From Rahnella variigena (lineage in GTDB: Bacteria; Pseudomonadota; Gammaproteobacteria; Enterobacterales; Enterobacteriaceae): DNA of 64,000 nucleotides. The number at the start of each line of letters is the position of its first letter. Position 1 is the stretch's first letter. The position numbers and the translations under genes were made by a program. The stretch lies in NCBI RefSeq assembly GCF_003610915.1, contig NZ_NSDJ01000001.1, positions 4,464,001-4,528,000 of the forward strand, read 5' to 3'. Positions 39,810-48,443 of this stretch are shown in pieces. Under the pieces are notes generated by a model. It saw only the letters and a list, made by a program, of their open reading frames with translations. It was not told the DNA's origin and ran no database searches.

Positions 39810-41066
39810 TCAGATCTGACGGAGGGTAAACAGCGAGCGGGCGTATTGATCGGCAATGGTTAAGTGCTCATCAAAACCCTGTTCTGCGGAACGCTGTGGC
39901 CAGAAATACTCCACGGAACCTTCACGGGTTTTCCACGACACCAGCTTTTTCGACAGATCCAGCGGCTTAGCAGTCACCTGCATATTCACCACATGAGCCG
40001 GCAGGCTGGCGGGCAAGGTGATTTTCTCAATCACGCCCACGTCGGCTTTAATAAAAGCAACGGCGCTCAGGCCGCGAGGTTCGAGCGTATCCGGCAGCGG
40101 TTTAAGTTTGTTCAGATGGCTGAGTACGTGCAGTTCATACGGGTTGATACCGTAGGTTCTTTCCACCAAATCCATAATGGTGTCGCCGCCGGTGCGTGCG
40201 CCCACTTCGATGATTTTGATTTCACCGGCAGGCGTAATACGGGCTTCAAAGTGCGCCACCCCGTAACGGATCCCCAGTGCATGACAGGCCCGTTCAGCAA
40301 TGTCACGCAGTTGCTGATTGTCACTGTGCAGCGACGGCATGCTGTGGCCGACTTCAACAAAATTCGGCTCTTCACCCAGGTATTTGTCGGTAACTGCCAT
40401 GGCCCGGTGATAGTCGCCCTGATTGATCACCTCAACGCTGACTTCCTGCCACGCCGGAATATATTCCTCGACCTGGAACAAGTCTTCCGGCGCAAAGGAT
40501 TCACCATTGAGTGAAATCACATCGGTAACGCAACGGGCGAACACTTCTTCGATTTCCTGTTCGTGAGTGATTTTCAACACGCCCAGACTCCCCGCCAGTT
40601 CACGCGGTTTAATCACCACCGGCAGACCGAACTCTGCGATCAGGTTTTTCAGTTCGTTGAGCGTACGGAACGCCGCGAAGCGAGGCACCGGCAGGCCAGC
40701 GGCTTGCAGGATTTGCTTCATCACAAATTTGTCACGGCAGTTGGTGATCGTCTGGCAATCATTTCCGTGAAGCTGGTAATGCTCAGTCAGAAGGCTGGCG
40801 GCGCGCACGGTGAAATCGTTCATCGGGATAACCGCCGCAGGGGTTTCACCGGTTTCCTGTTGATGAGCCTGTACAGCACGCAGTACAGCCTCTGCATCAG
40901 CCACATCCCCCGGAATAAAGCCGTCGAAAAATTTGATGGTCGGCGTGGTGCGGTTTTTTGCCATCGTCAGTACCCGCATTCCGCCTGAGGCACGTAAAGC
41001 CCCGGCCAGCACACGCTCACGTAAAGCAAACTCACCGCCAAGGATCAAAATATAGGTGTTGTTCAT
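39810..41066 (-). CDS. ATP-grasp carboxylate-amine ligase (dipeptide ligase-like)
   Basis: A 418-residue ATP-grasp enzyme. The N-terminal Rossmann-like part is followed by the ATP-binding region (VVIKPRELAGSLGVLKI, VEEYIPAWQEVSVEV) and the metal site (HFEARITPAGEIKIIEVGARTGGD). The fold and length match L-amino-acid ligases of the BacD/carnosine-synthase type, which join an amino acid carboxylate to an amine via acyl phosphate. The substrates are unknown; the neighbouring amino-acid dioxygenases suggest that one is a hydroxylated amino acid. AGGAG precedes the start. Confidence 0.8.
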   Translation of the reverse strand: MNNTYILILGGEFALRERVLAGALRASGGMRVLTMAKNRTTPTIKFFDGFIPGDVADAEAVLRAVQAHQQETGETPAAVIPMNDFTVRAASLLTEHYQLHGNDCQTITNCRDKFVMKQILQAAGLPVPRFAAFRTLNELKNLIAEFGLPVVIKPRELAGSLGVLKITHEQEIEEVFARCVTDVISLNGESFAPEDLFQVEEYIPAWQEVSVEVINQGDYHRAMAVTDKYLGEEPNFVEVGHSMPSLHSDNQQLRDIAERACHALGIRYGVAHFEARITPAGEIKIIEVGARTGGDTIMDLVERTYGINPYELHVLSHLNKLKPLPDTLEPRGLSAVAFIKADVGVIEKITLPASLPAHVVNMQVTAKPLDLSKKLVSWKTREGSVEYFWPQRSAEQGFDEHLTIADQYARSLFTLRQI

Positions 41067-41113
41067 AATAAAACTCCTGCAAGTCAGTAGTGGCCGTTAT
41101 GCCGGCCATCGGA

Positions 41114-41845
41114 TTAAAGGTCTTTACCAATCGTCCAGCCGCCATCAATAACCAGCGTGGAACCGGTCACAAATCGCGCATCGGAAGAGGTGAGATACAT
41201 TGCCGCTTTTGCCACATCCTGCGTTTCGCCGAGCACAGGCAGGAACTGACCGCGCTGGATCTTCTCCATCTGTGCCGGATTGTCGTAGTAAGGTTCGGTC
41301 AGCGGTGTGCGGATAACACCGGGCGCAATGGCATTCACCCGGATTTGATGCTTGCCGTATTCCAGCGCCAGCTGTTTTGTCAGGCCGATCACGGCGTGCT
41401 TTGATGAGACATAAGCGGTGCGATCAGGCTCGCCCATCAGACCGGAGACCGAGGCGATATTGACGGCATTGCCCGGCAGGTTATGGCGAACCAGTTGCTG
41501 ACAGAATGCACGTCCGGCAACAAAACTGGCGGTCACGTTGACGGCAAAAACACGTTCCCACAGCGACAGTGATAATTCATCGATACGGCAGATTTCACGC
41601 GTACCGGCGCAGTTAATTAAGACATTGTTATCGCTGGCGTATTCTGCTGCTTCAAATACGCCATTCAGACGCACTGAATCGGTGATATCCAGCTGGTGGT
41701 GAACGTATTCAGGTTCATTGGCGAAAACGGACGGGGAACAGTCGATGCCCTCTACCGCGTAGCCGGCGGCCAGATAGGCCGCCACCATCGACTGACCGAT
41801 ACCACTGGAGGCGCCCGTGATAAATGCTTTATGTTTCAGGCTCAT
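41114..41845 (-). CDS. Short-chain dehydrogenase/reductase (SDR)
   Basis: A 243-residue classical SDR: NAD(P)-binding TGASSGIG at residues 10-17, catalytic Ser near 134, Tyr145 and Lys149 in AYVSSKHAV, and INCAGT for NNAG. It probably oxidises or reduces a hydroxyl/carbonyl on the pathway intermediate. The gene overlaps the upstream dioxygenase stop by 4 bp (ATGA), so expression is tightly coupled. Confidence 0.85.
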   Translation of the reverse strand: MSLKHKAFITGASSGIGQSMVAAYLAAGYAVEGIDCSPSVFANEPEYVHHQLDITDSVRLNGVFEAAEYASDNNVLINCAGTREICRIDELSLSLWERVFAVNVTASFVAGRAFCQQLVRHNLPGNAVNIASVSGLMGEPDRTAYVSSKHAVIGLTKQLALEYGKHQIRVNAIAPGVIRTPLTEPYYDNPAQMEKIQRGQFLPVLGETQDVAKAAMYLTSSDARFVTGSTLVIDGGWTIGKDL

Positions 41846-42573
41846 GCTGCTTCCTTCATCGTGCGCTGGAACGTCACCAGAATGATGTCACGCAGTGCCG
41901 TCTCTCCCGGCTGGCGGCAGCCGATGGGGGTCACCGCATGGTATTTGTCGTGATTGACCACCAGCGTGTCGAATAACGCCTCCAGACGCAGCACCCGCTC
42001 AATATTTTTAGGGTTCGGGGCAATCAGATTGTCGCCACCCAGCATGTTGTCGGAGGCATGGATCAGGTGAACAAACACCACATCCTCATCATCTTTATGC
42101 AGCCAGACGGGCGAGCTGTACGCGGGCGCATCGCACTGCGCCTCATAGCGGAATAAATGAATACCGACGGACAGCTCTTCCAGCGGCCCGATACGCTCAT
42201 AGGCTTCAACAAAAGCGATGTCGTCCTGCAAAATCGCCTGCATCAGGCGGTTTGCAGTAATATTCTCGGGCAGCAAAGGATAATGGCGAACAATACCGCC
42301 GGTATCCGGATTGTATTTTTTGGTTTGCTTATATTCCGTAAAATGGCCAAAACTGAGTTCCCCCTGCTCATTACGCCGGCATTGCGCATAACCGCGCCAG
42401 CGATTTCCCGCGGAATAAGGATCCAGCGTCAGTTGTTCATACGCCAGTTTCAACTGTTCAAGTTCAGAAAGAAAAATATCTTTATTATCGTAATTCACAT
42501 CAGACAATGTCTGATAATAGCCACCGGGAATAAATGCATACCCCCCGGCGGCAAGATGATTAACATATTCCAT
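41842..42573 (-). CDS. hilB: 2-oxoglutarate/Fe(II) dioxygenase, HilB type (PF10014-like)
   Basis: A 243-residue dioxygenase resembling the BsmA/2OG-Fe_Oxy_2 (PF10014) family, which includes the L-isoleucine dioxygenase IDO of Bacillus thuringiensis and HilB of Pantoea ananatis. The iron triad is H159-x-D161 (WLHKDDED) and H212 (KYHAVTPIG), with R228 for 2-oxoglutarate. In P. ananatis HilB hydroxylates 4'-hydroxyisoleucine at C-4. The symbol is given by operon and family analogy; the amino-acid substrate here is untested. Confidence 0.75.
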   Translation of the reverse strand: MEYVNHLAAGGYAFIPGGYYQTLSDVNYDNKDIFLSELEQLKLAYEQLTLDPYSAGNRWRGYAQCRRNEQGELSFGHFTEYKQTKKYNPDTGGIVRHYPLLPENITANRLMQAILQDDIAFVEAYERIGPLEELSVGIHLFRYEAQCDAPAYSSPVWLHKDDEDVVFVHLIHASDNMLGGDNLIAPNPKNIERVLRLEALFDTLVVNHDKYHAVTPIGCRQPGETALRDIILVTFQRTMKEAA

Positions 42574-42635
42574 ATAAGACTCGTTATTAATTCAGGACAA
42601 AGAGAGAAAGTATCACCAGGATTAATTCACTCCGG

Positions 42636-43529
42636 TTATGTCCAATACACCACTTTGCTGTTATTGAGTCTGCCAATAAAGCGCCCGGCCGTAAGACGAC
42701 TTCCCTGACTGACGCTGCTGACACCGTGCAGATGACAGGCGTTCATGAAATAAATATCCCCGGCATTCAGTCGCACTGACAGTGATTCCACTCCCTGCAA
42801 CAGGTGCGGGGGATACGGATAACCGGTGTCCGTCACGCCAAAGCGGGCGCGGCAAGGCTCATCCGGATCGAGGTTCCACATCTTCAATTCGCCTCCGCCC
42901 TGCGCCGCTTCCAGGCACACATTAAACGCGGTAACCGTCATTGCATCGGCAATTTCAAAATCATCCTGCTGTGCAAACTTAAGCTGGGCGCGGTCTTCAT
43001 GAGGCATCAGCGACATAACACCGTTATCCAGCCAGCGACGGAACGTGGCAAAACAGGCGTAAGAATTCTTATAACGCGCCGGACCAAAATGGATGCCTTC
43101 ATCCAGGAATAAATCTTCCAGAGTACGGTTAAGGAACAGGGACTCGGTGGCATAGCTGTCCGCGACGGACATCAGTTCTGCAACACTGCCGTTGACCCGG
43201 TTAACTTCCGCCATATATTGCTCGCCGTTACGGGAAAACTGTGTGGCGCCAATCTGATTGGTCAGAACAAAACCGTCATCGGCGCGATTTCCGCCACCGT
43301 TGCGATCCACCATCTGATTAAACTTTTCTGCTACATCCTGGCAGATTTCTTTATTCGCAAAATTACGGATAATATACAGAACATTACCCTGATGATGACC
43401 GTGCAGAATAATATTCTTGATAACACTAAAATCGACATTATCAGGCTCAGTTTCTAAATAACTGAAGCCCTTTTTTACTGAACCGGACAATACCATCTCT
43501 TGCTGTTTTTCAGCCAATAATTCACTCAT
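42636..43529 (-). CDS. hilA: 2-oxoglutarate/Fe(II) dioxygenase, HilA type (PF13640-like)
   Basis: A 297-residue dioxygenase with the double-stranded beta-helix iron site H177-x-D179 (LMPHEDRA), a distal His at 266 or 268 (NACHLHGV) and R278 for 2-oxoglutarate. In Pantoea ananatis the tandem of a PF13640 (HilA) and a PF10014 (HilB) dioxygenase converts L-isoleucine to 4'-hydroxy- and then 4,4'-dihydroxyisoleucine; the same tandem order is seen here, 62 bp apart. AGGAA precedes the start. Substrate is inferred. Confidence 0.75.
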   Translation of the reverse strand: MSELLAEKQQEMVLSGSVKKGFSYLETEPDNVDFSVIKNIILHGHHQGNVLYIIRNFANKEICQDVAEKFNQMVDRNGGGNRADDGFVLTNQIGATQFSRNGEQYMAEVNRVNGSVAELMSVADSYATESLFLNRTLEDLFLDEGIHFGPARYKNSYACFATFRRWLDNGVMSLMPHEDRAQLKFAQQDDFEIADAMTVTAFNVCLEAAQGGGELKMWNLDPDEPCRARFGVTDTGYPYPPHLLQGVESLSVRLNAGDIYFMNACHLHGVSSVSQGSRLTAGRFIGRLNNSKVVYWT

Positions 43530-43605
43530 TATGTTCCTGCCAAAGAATATTAAAATGATAATCGCACAAAAATTTTGTTATTAATTAACCAGGGTAAGTA
43601 AGATG

Positions 43606-44577
43606 TCAGATAAATAAAGGCGAGTACAGCATCCCCCCCTGAGACCATAAATTATTATCCCGACGTTCCTGATTAAGCTCTGAGTATTTACCTAAATTAC
43701 GCTGGAATATTTCACCGTAATTTCCGACCTGATGAATGATCGCGCGGATAAAATCCGGACGCAGCCCCAGATTTTTACAATGCTGCTCTGACGGATAAAG
43801 GAAAGTGCGCAGGTAACCCGTCGCCTCCTGACTCATTTCCAGAATGTTTTTGCTGGTGATCTGTAAGTTTTCCGCTTCTATCAGCGTACGCATGATCCAG
43901 GTCACCGCTTTAAGCCACTGCGTATCATGAGAGGACACTGCCGGTGACATGGCTTCCAGCGAGATGCGATCCTGCAAGATAATGTGCGCTTCTTTATCTT
44001 TCAGCTGAGCACGTTCGCCGGCCAGCAGATAGGAATCGAGACAGTAAATATTGCATTCGCCCAGCTGATAAGCCTGACGAGCCTGCGTCGGCGAATCAAA
44101 CAGTCGGATCTCGCAAGAGAGATTTAAATTTCCAAAGTAACGCTTCAGGTTTTCTTCGGTAGTGGATCCCCGCATGGCTGCTATCCGGCGCTCGCGGGTA
44201 TACTTTGCCTGTTCAACGGGTTCGAGCAAATTACTCGCCGGCGTCATCAGCACTTCACCATCAAACAACATCGGATGAACAAAACTGACTTCTGACTCTG
44301 ATTCACGCTGGAAGGTGATGCTGGAATTAAATGACCCCAGGTCAATCACTCCGTCACGCAGCGCCCGAAACCGGTCGCCGGACTGCAACGGCATATAATG
44401 AATTTTCCCGACATCACCTAACACCGCCACCGCGACCGCCCGGGCTAGATCAATGTCGAACCCTTCCCAGCAATTGTGTAATGCATTGCGAAACGACAAT
44501 CCTTTAAAACCCAGACTAACGCCAACATTCAGCACATCGTGCTGGCGTATCCGTTCAATAACCGTTTGGTTCAACAT
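43606..44577 (-). CDS. Solute-binding-protein-like protein without signal peptide
   Basis: A 323-residue protein of the extracellular solute-binding family 3, closest in pattern to AapJ-type amino-acid binders (GFDIDLARAVAVAVLGD, HQVGNYGEIFQRNLG, GGMLYSPLF). It begins MLNQTVIERIRQHDVLNVGV, so the usual signal peptide is missing and no ABC permease genes are near. It could be a cytosolic enzyme or sensor built on this fold, as in cyclohexadienyl dehydratase. It is the first gene of the operon, facing the LysR gene across a 119-bp gap. Confidence 0.72.
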   Translation of the reverse strand: MLNQTVIERIRQHDVLNVGVSLGFKGLSFRNALHNCWEGFDIDLARAVAVAVLGDVGKIHYMPLQSGDRFRALRDGVIDLGSFNSSITFQRESESEVSFVHPMLFDGEVLMTPASNLLEPVEQAKYTRERRIAAMRGSTTEENLKRYFGNLNLSCEIRLFDSPTQARQAYQLGECNIYCLDSYLLAGERAQLKDKEAHIILQDRISLEAMSPAVSSHDTQWLKAVTWIMRTLIEAENLQITSKNILEMSQEATGYLRTFLYPSEQHCKNLGLRPDFIRAIIHQVGNYGEIFQRNLGKYSELNQERRDNNLWSQGGMLYSPLFI

Positions 44578-44609
44578 AGCTAACCTATTAATTAAATTGA
44601 CTATTGTGA

Positions 44610-44623
44610 CTGGTTCTCACCAG
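44610..44623. promoter_or_regulatory. Possible LysR operator between the dioxygenase operon and its regulator
   Basis: The palindrome CTGGT tctc ACCAG lies mid-way in the divergent promoter gap (44578-44696). It is a candidate binding site for the neighbouring LysR protein; no further support is visible. Confidence 0.4.
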
Positions 44624-44696
44624 AGATTGCCTCTGTTGAACATCATACGGCTTGATGATAATTTGGATAGATATTCCAGAAACAAAAGAGCTATGC

Positions 44697-45617
44697 GTGA
44701 AAAGCACAAATGAGTTAGCCGAACTCCTTCCCAGTTTGTCCGTTTTTATTCAGGTGGTTGAAAAAGGTAGTTTTTCTTCAGCAGGACGGGAAGCTTCGCT
44801 GGCTCCCTCTTCTGTGAGCCGGATGATTGACCGGCTGGAGAAACGCCTCAATGTGGTGTTATTTACCCGCTCGACCCGCTCAGTCGCCATCACCGAGATC
44901 GGACTGGAAATTTATCAGCAGGCGCTGACGGTACTGTCCGCTACGCAGACACTTTTCTCCCGGGCGGATAGCTTCAGCGATACTCCTCAGGGTGTTTTGC
45001 GTATCACCGCGCCAAACACACTGGGTAAGATCCTGCTCACCCCTTTTCTGCCCGCCTTTTTACGCCGCTATCCTGAAATAAACGTCGAACTGTCGCTGAC
45101 CGATCGCGTCACTAATTTGACGCAGGACGCCTACGATCTGGCACTTCGCGTCACCGAAAGTCCGCCGGAAAATATGGTAGCCCGTGCCCTGATGCCTATC
45201 GATTACGTACTGGTTTGTGCTGCGGATTACGACGAAGTGCTGCCCGATTTCCCGGCTGCGCTCACCAAACACAACATTTTTTTCCCCGATGAACGGCAAT
45301 TTCGCGGTGCCTGGCGTTTTTGGCACAATGATATAATGGAGACTGTGACGCTGGTTCCACGGCTGATGATCAATAACAGTGACGCCATGATTGATGCCAT
45401 CCTGCAAGGTGTCGGCATTGCGCTGATCCCCACTTTCATCGCCAACAAATACATCGCGAATGGTAAATTGCATCGCGTGTTGCCTGAATGGCGAGTGGAG
45501 AACCCTCTGCCGCGCAACACCTACGCAATCACCCTGCCCAATAAACTGCTGCCGCTTAAAACCAGAGTATTTATCGATGATTTTATGCAGTGGATTAAGG
45601 AGGAAGGCAGGGTTTAG
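44697..45617 (+). CDS. LysR-type regulator of the dioxygenase cluster
   Basis: A 306-residue LysR regulator of the CrgA/DmlR subgroup: helix-turn-helix in SFSSAGREASLAPSSVSRMIDRLEKR and an effector-binding domain with the LRITAPNTLGKILL start. I favour the GTG at 44697 (AAAGAG upstream); a TTG at 44652 is also open. Divergent orientation from the six-gene operon suggests it controls that operon. A repeat hairpin lies downstream. Confidence 0.85.
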   Translation: MKSTNELAELLPSLSVFIQVVEKGSFSSAGREASLAPSSVSRMIDRLEKRLNVVLFTRSTRSVAITEIGLEIYQQALTVLSATQTLFSRADSFSDTPQGVLRITAPNTLGKILLTPFLPAFLRRYPEINVELSLTDRVTNLTQDAYDLALRVTESPPENMVARALMPIDYVLVCAADYDEVLPDFPAALTKHNIFFPDERQFRGAWRFWHNDIMETVTLVPRLMINNSDAMIDAILQGVGIALIPTFIANKYIANGKLHRVLPEWRVENPLPRNTYAITLPNKLLPLKTRVFIDDFMQWIKEEGRV

Positions 45618-45684
45618 CCAGAACGAAACGTGACTGACGTGTACGCTGGAAATCCTTTTCCTGCAAAATCTCCGTCCCTGCCCC

Positions 45685-45707
45685 GCCTCCTCCTTCGCAG
45701 AGGAGGC
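45685..45707. repeat. REP-like hairpin (CTCC...TTCGCA...GGAG type)
   Basis: An 8-bp perfect stem, GCCTCCTC/GAGGAGGC, closes a CTTCGCA loop. The loop and arms resemble the two units at 51846-51975, so the three seem to be one dispersed repeat family in this genome. Confidence 0.6.
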
Positions 45708-45804
45708 CAAAACCTTCCGGTATTTTTCCCGTTACATTCCGCTTACATCCCAAAGTTGCGATCAGCATCCTTGCAGCCAGCGGTCTTTTCCGCAAAACTG
45801 GTCA

Positions 45805-45820
45805 GTGTAAACGATTACCC
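45805..45820. promoter_or_regulatory. GalR/GalS operator upstream of galR
   Basis: GTGTAAACGATTACCC matches the gal operator pattern (GTGNAANCGNTTNCNC) closely. It lies 20 bp before the galR start, so GalR probably represses its own gene. Confidence 0.75.
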
Positions 45821-45840
45821 TCACGGAAAACGGAAGTGTT

Positions 45841-46848
45841 ATGGCGACGATTAAGGATGTAGCAAAACTGGCAGGCGTATCGGTTGCGACCGTTTCACGC
45901 GTAATAAATCATTCCCCGAAAGCCAGTGACAGCTCGCGGGAAGCCGTACAGAACGCCATGCAACATCTGCAATATCACCCAAATGCCAACGCCCGCGCCC
46001 TGGCTCAGCAGGCGACCGAAACGCTGGGGCTGATCGTGGCCGATGTTTCCGATCCGTTTTTCGGTGCGATGGTGAAAGCCGTCGAACAGGTCGCCTACGC
46101 CACCGGCAACTTTCTGCTGATTGGTAACGGTTACCATAACGTGGAAAAAGAGCGTCAGGCCATTGAGCAACTGATCCGCCACCGCTGTGCGGCGTTAGTG
46201 GTTCACGCCAAAATGCTGCCGGAAGATGAACTGACCAGCCTGATGCAGCAAATCCCCGGTATGGTGCTGATTAACCGCACGTTACCGGGCTTCGAACAGC
46301 GCTGTATCGCCCTCGATGACCGCTATGGCTCCTGGCTGGCGACGCGTCATCTGATCCAGGCCGGACATCAGCGCATCGCGATTTTATGTTCCAACCACGG
46401 TATTTCCGATGCCAGCGACCGTTTGCAGGGGTATATCGACGCGCTGACAGAACACAATATTCCGGTCGATGACAAGCTGATTGCTTACGCGGAACCGGAT
46501 GAAATTGGTGGCGAAAAAGCCATGGCGGATTTACTCGGACTGGGCAAAGGATTCACGGCGGTGACCTGCTATAACGACCCGATGGCCGCCGGTGCATTAT
46601 CGGTATTAAGCGATAACAGCATTGATGTGCCGGGCGAGATTTCGCTGATTGGCTTTGATGATGTGCTGATTTCGCGCTACCTGCGCCCCCGCCTGACCAC
46701 GGTACGTTATCCGGTGGTGGCGATGGCGAATCAGGCTGCGCAACTGGCGTTAGCCCTGGCAAACGGTCAGCCGCTGCCGGAAACGACCCATATGTTCAGC
46801 CCGACGCTGGTGCGCCGTCACTCGGTAAGCAGCCCGTCGAATACCTAA
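45841..46848 (+). CDS. galR: GalR, galactose repressor
   Basis: A 335-residue LacI-family repressor almost identical at the N-terminus to E. coli GalR (MATIKDVAKLAGVSVATVSR, helix-turn-helix plus hinge to about residue 60) followed by the periplasmic-binding-protein-like domain (NFLLIGNGYHN, SLIGFDDVLISRYLRPRLTT). It represses gal regulon genes in the absence of galactose. In E. coli galR is next to omrB/aas; here 9.5 kb of accessory DNA separates them. It overlaps the convergent GNAT gene by 4 bp. Confidence 0.97.
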   Translation: MATIKDVAKLAGVSVATVSRVINHSPKASDSSREAVQNAMQHLQYHPNANARALAQQATETLGLIVADVSDPFFGAMVKAVEQVAYATGNFLLIGNGYHNVEKERQAIEQLIRHRCAALVVHAKMLPEDELTSLMQQIPGMVLINRTLPGFEQRCIALDDRYGSWLATRHLIQAGHQRIAILCSNHGISDASDRLQGYIDALTEHNIPVDDKLIAYAEPDEIGGEKAMADLLGLGKGFTAVTCYNDPMAAGALSVLSDNSIDVPGEISLIGFDDVLISRYLRPRLTTVRYPVVAMANQAAQLALALANGQPLPETTHMFSPTLVRRHSVSSPSNT

Positions 46849-47294
46849 AGCGACTGGTGATAGACGCGCACCGGTTTGTCCGGATAATCCAGCGCGTCCC
46901 CGATATATTTCCAGCCAAAACGTTCGTAATAGCCGGTAAATTCGGCGTAGAGATACAACTGACGAAAGCCGCTGCGGCGGCTCTGCTCCAGCACAAATTC
47001 CTGTAACTGCTGCCCCAGCCCGCACGAACGATACGCTTCATCCACGTATAACGCGGCCAGCCACGGCGTCAGATCCTGACGGCTGATCAAATCGCAGCGC
47101 CACAATCCCACCGTTCCCGCTAATGTCTCTCCGTCGAGCGCAATAAAGGTTTGCGGCAAATCTGCGCCGGTCAGACAGCTTTTCACCACACTGGCAAAAA
47201 ACGCCCGGCTGTTTTCGCTGCCAAACGCCTGCCACAGCCAGTCTGTGACCGCATCGGCAAATTCCGGCCTTTCGGTGAGATTAATGATTTTCAT
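46845..47294 (-). CDS. GNAT family N-acetyltransferase
   Basis: A 149-residue GNAT protein with the acetyl-CoA loop RSCGLGQQLQEF near residue 91 and the C-terminal YYERFGWKYIG typical of this fold. Substrate unknown. It lies 5 bp after the GntR regulator gene on the same strand, so it may be the last gene of the beta-glucoside cluster transcript. Confidence 0.85.
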   Translation of the reverse strand: MKIINLTERPEFADAVTDWLWQAFGSENSRAFFASVVKSCLTGADLPQTFIALDGETLAGTVGLWRCDLISRQDLTPWLAALYVDEAYRSCGLGQQLQEFVLEQSRRSGFRQLYLYAEFTGYYERFGWKYIGDALDYPDKPVRVYHQSL

Positions 47295-47299
47295 CGCGC

Positions 47300-48073
47300 T
47301 CAGACCAGCTTGCCCTGGAAAATCGGCACAGACTCAAACAGATAACCGTCAAACTCCGGTGCATCGACATCCGACAGTTCCATCAGCGTATTTTTGACGT
47401 TTTCCATGTGCTGCCACATCGCCTGATACGAGCCCATCACGTCGCGGCGGCGCAGTGCGGCCAAAATATTCTGATGATCAGCCAGCCATTTCAGGCGGTA
47501 ACCGCGGGTAGCGATATGGCTGTGTAACTGTTTCCACAGCGGGCTGGAATCGCGGTGCATCCAGATATTTTTCACCGAATCGAGCAGCATCTGGTTTTGC
47601 GTCGCACCGGCAATCAGCAGGTGGAACAGCCGGTCATTATCACCGCTTTCATCATTGGCGACGATGGCGATTTGTTCCTGCTCCAGCGTGCGGCGCAGGT
47701 TTTCGATATCCGCTTTGGTGGCCATTTTGGCGGCAAACGCGGCAATATTGCTTTCGAGCAACTGCCGCGCCTGCAGGATTTCAAAGGGGCCAATCTGCCC
47801 CTGATACATCAGTTCGTCTTCGCCTTCTTCCTGAGAAGGAATGCGGATCACGTACACACCGGAACCCTGACGGATATCCACCGTGCCTTCCAGTTCCAGC
47901 ATCAGTAAGGCTTCGCGCACGATCGTCCGGCTGACGCCGTAGGTTTCCGCCATATTGCGTTCGGGCGGCAGGCGGGATCCCACGGCGAAATGCCCTTGCT
48001 TGATTTGCTCACGCAGGTCGTGCCCGATTTCCTGATACTGCTTTCTGTCCTGCGAAACCACACCTTTTTCCAC
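47300..48073 (-). CDS. GntR-family regulator, FadR/UxuR subfamily
   Basis: About 257 residues: an N-terminal winged helix (LPPERNMAETYGVSRTIVREALLMLE) and a C-terminal FCD-type ligand-binding domain. It resembles UxuR/ExuR. The start is uncertain: GTG at 48073 (AGGG upstream) gives the UxuR length, but TTG at 48097 and GTG at 48061 are also in frame. Its position in the PTS cluster and the UxuR-like palindromes at 51467-51512 suggest that it regulates the cluster. Confidence 0.83.
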   Translation of the reverse strand: MEKGVVSQDRKQYQEIGHDLREQIKQGHFAVGSRLPPERNMAETYGVSRTIVREALLMLELEGTVDIRQGSGVYVIRIPSQEEGEDELMYQGQIGPFEILQARQLLESNIAAFAAKMATKADIENLRRTLEQEQIAIVANDESGDNDRLFHLLIAGATQNQMLLDSVKNIWMHRDSSPLWKQLHSHIATRGYRLKWLADHQNILAALRRRDVMGSYQAMWQHMENVKNTLMELSDVDAPEFDGYLFESVPIFQGKLV

Positions 48074-48110
48074 ACAATCACCCTGATGCAAAAACAATAA
48101 AGACCGGATG

Positions 48111-48428
48111 TTACTGTATCAGAGATAGCGCCTGATCCAGCACTTTTGCACCGTTTAACGTGCCGTAAGCCACCATGTCGATCACTGCAATCGGGATACC
48201 GTGCTCATCAGTCAGCTTTTTATTCTCCGCCAGCTTAAAGCGCACCTGCGGTCCGAGCAGGACGGCGACAATATCACGGCCATAAGCGTCCAGTTCATCG
48301 CGCAGGTTATTTTCCGGGATGGCGTAAATCTTAAATTCCAGACCGCGCGCGGCGGCTTCTTTTTCCATTTTGGTGACCACCAGTGACGTGGACATCCCTG
48401 CCGAACAGGCTAAAACGAGTCGTTTCAT
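48111..48428 (-). CDS. PTS lactose/cellobiose-type EIIB component
   Basis: A 105-residue EIIB of the lactose/cellobiose family, with the phosphorylated Cys8 in LVLACSAGMSTSLV. It takes phosphate from the EIIA (51527-51844) and gives it to the sugar at EIIC. Lies 15 bp after the glycosidase gene in the operon EIIC-GH1-EIIB-GntR. Confidence 0.93.
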   Translation of the reverse strand: MKRLVLACSAGMSTSLVVTKMEKEAAARGLEFKIYAIPENNLRDELDAYGRDIVAVLLGPQVRFKLAENKKLTDEHGIPIAVIDMVAYGTLNGAKVLDQALSLIQ

Positions 48429-48443
48429 AGTGTTTTCCTTAGG

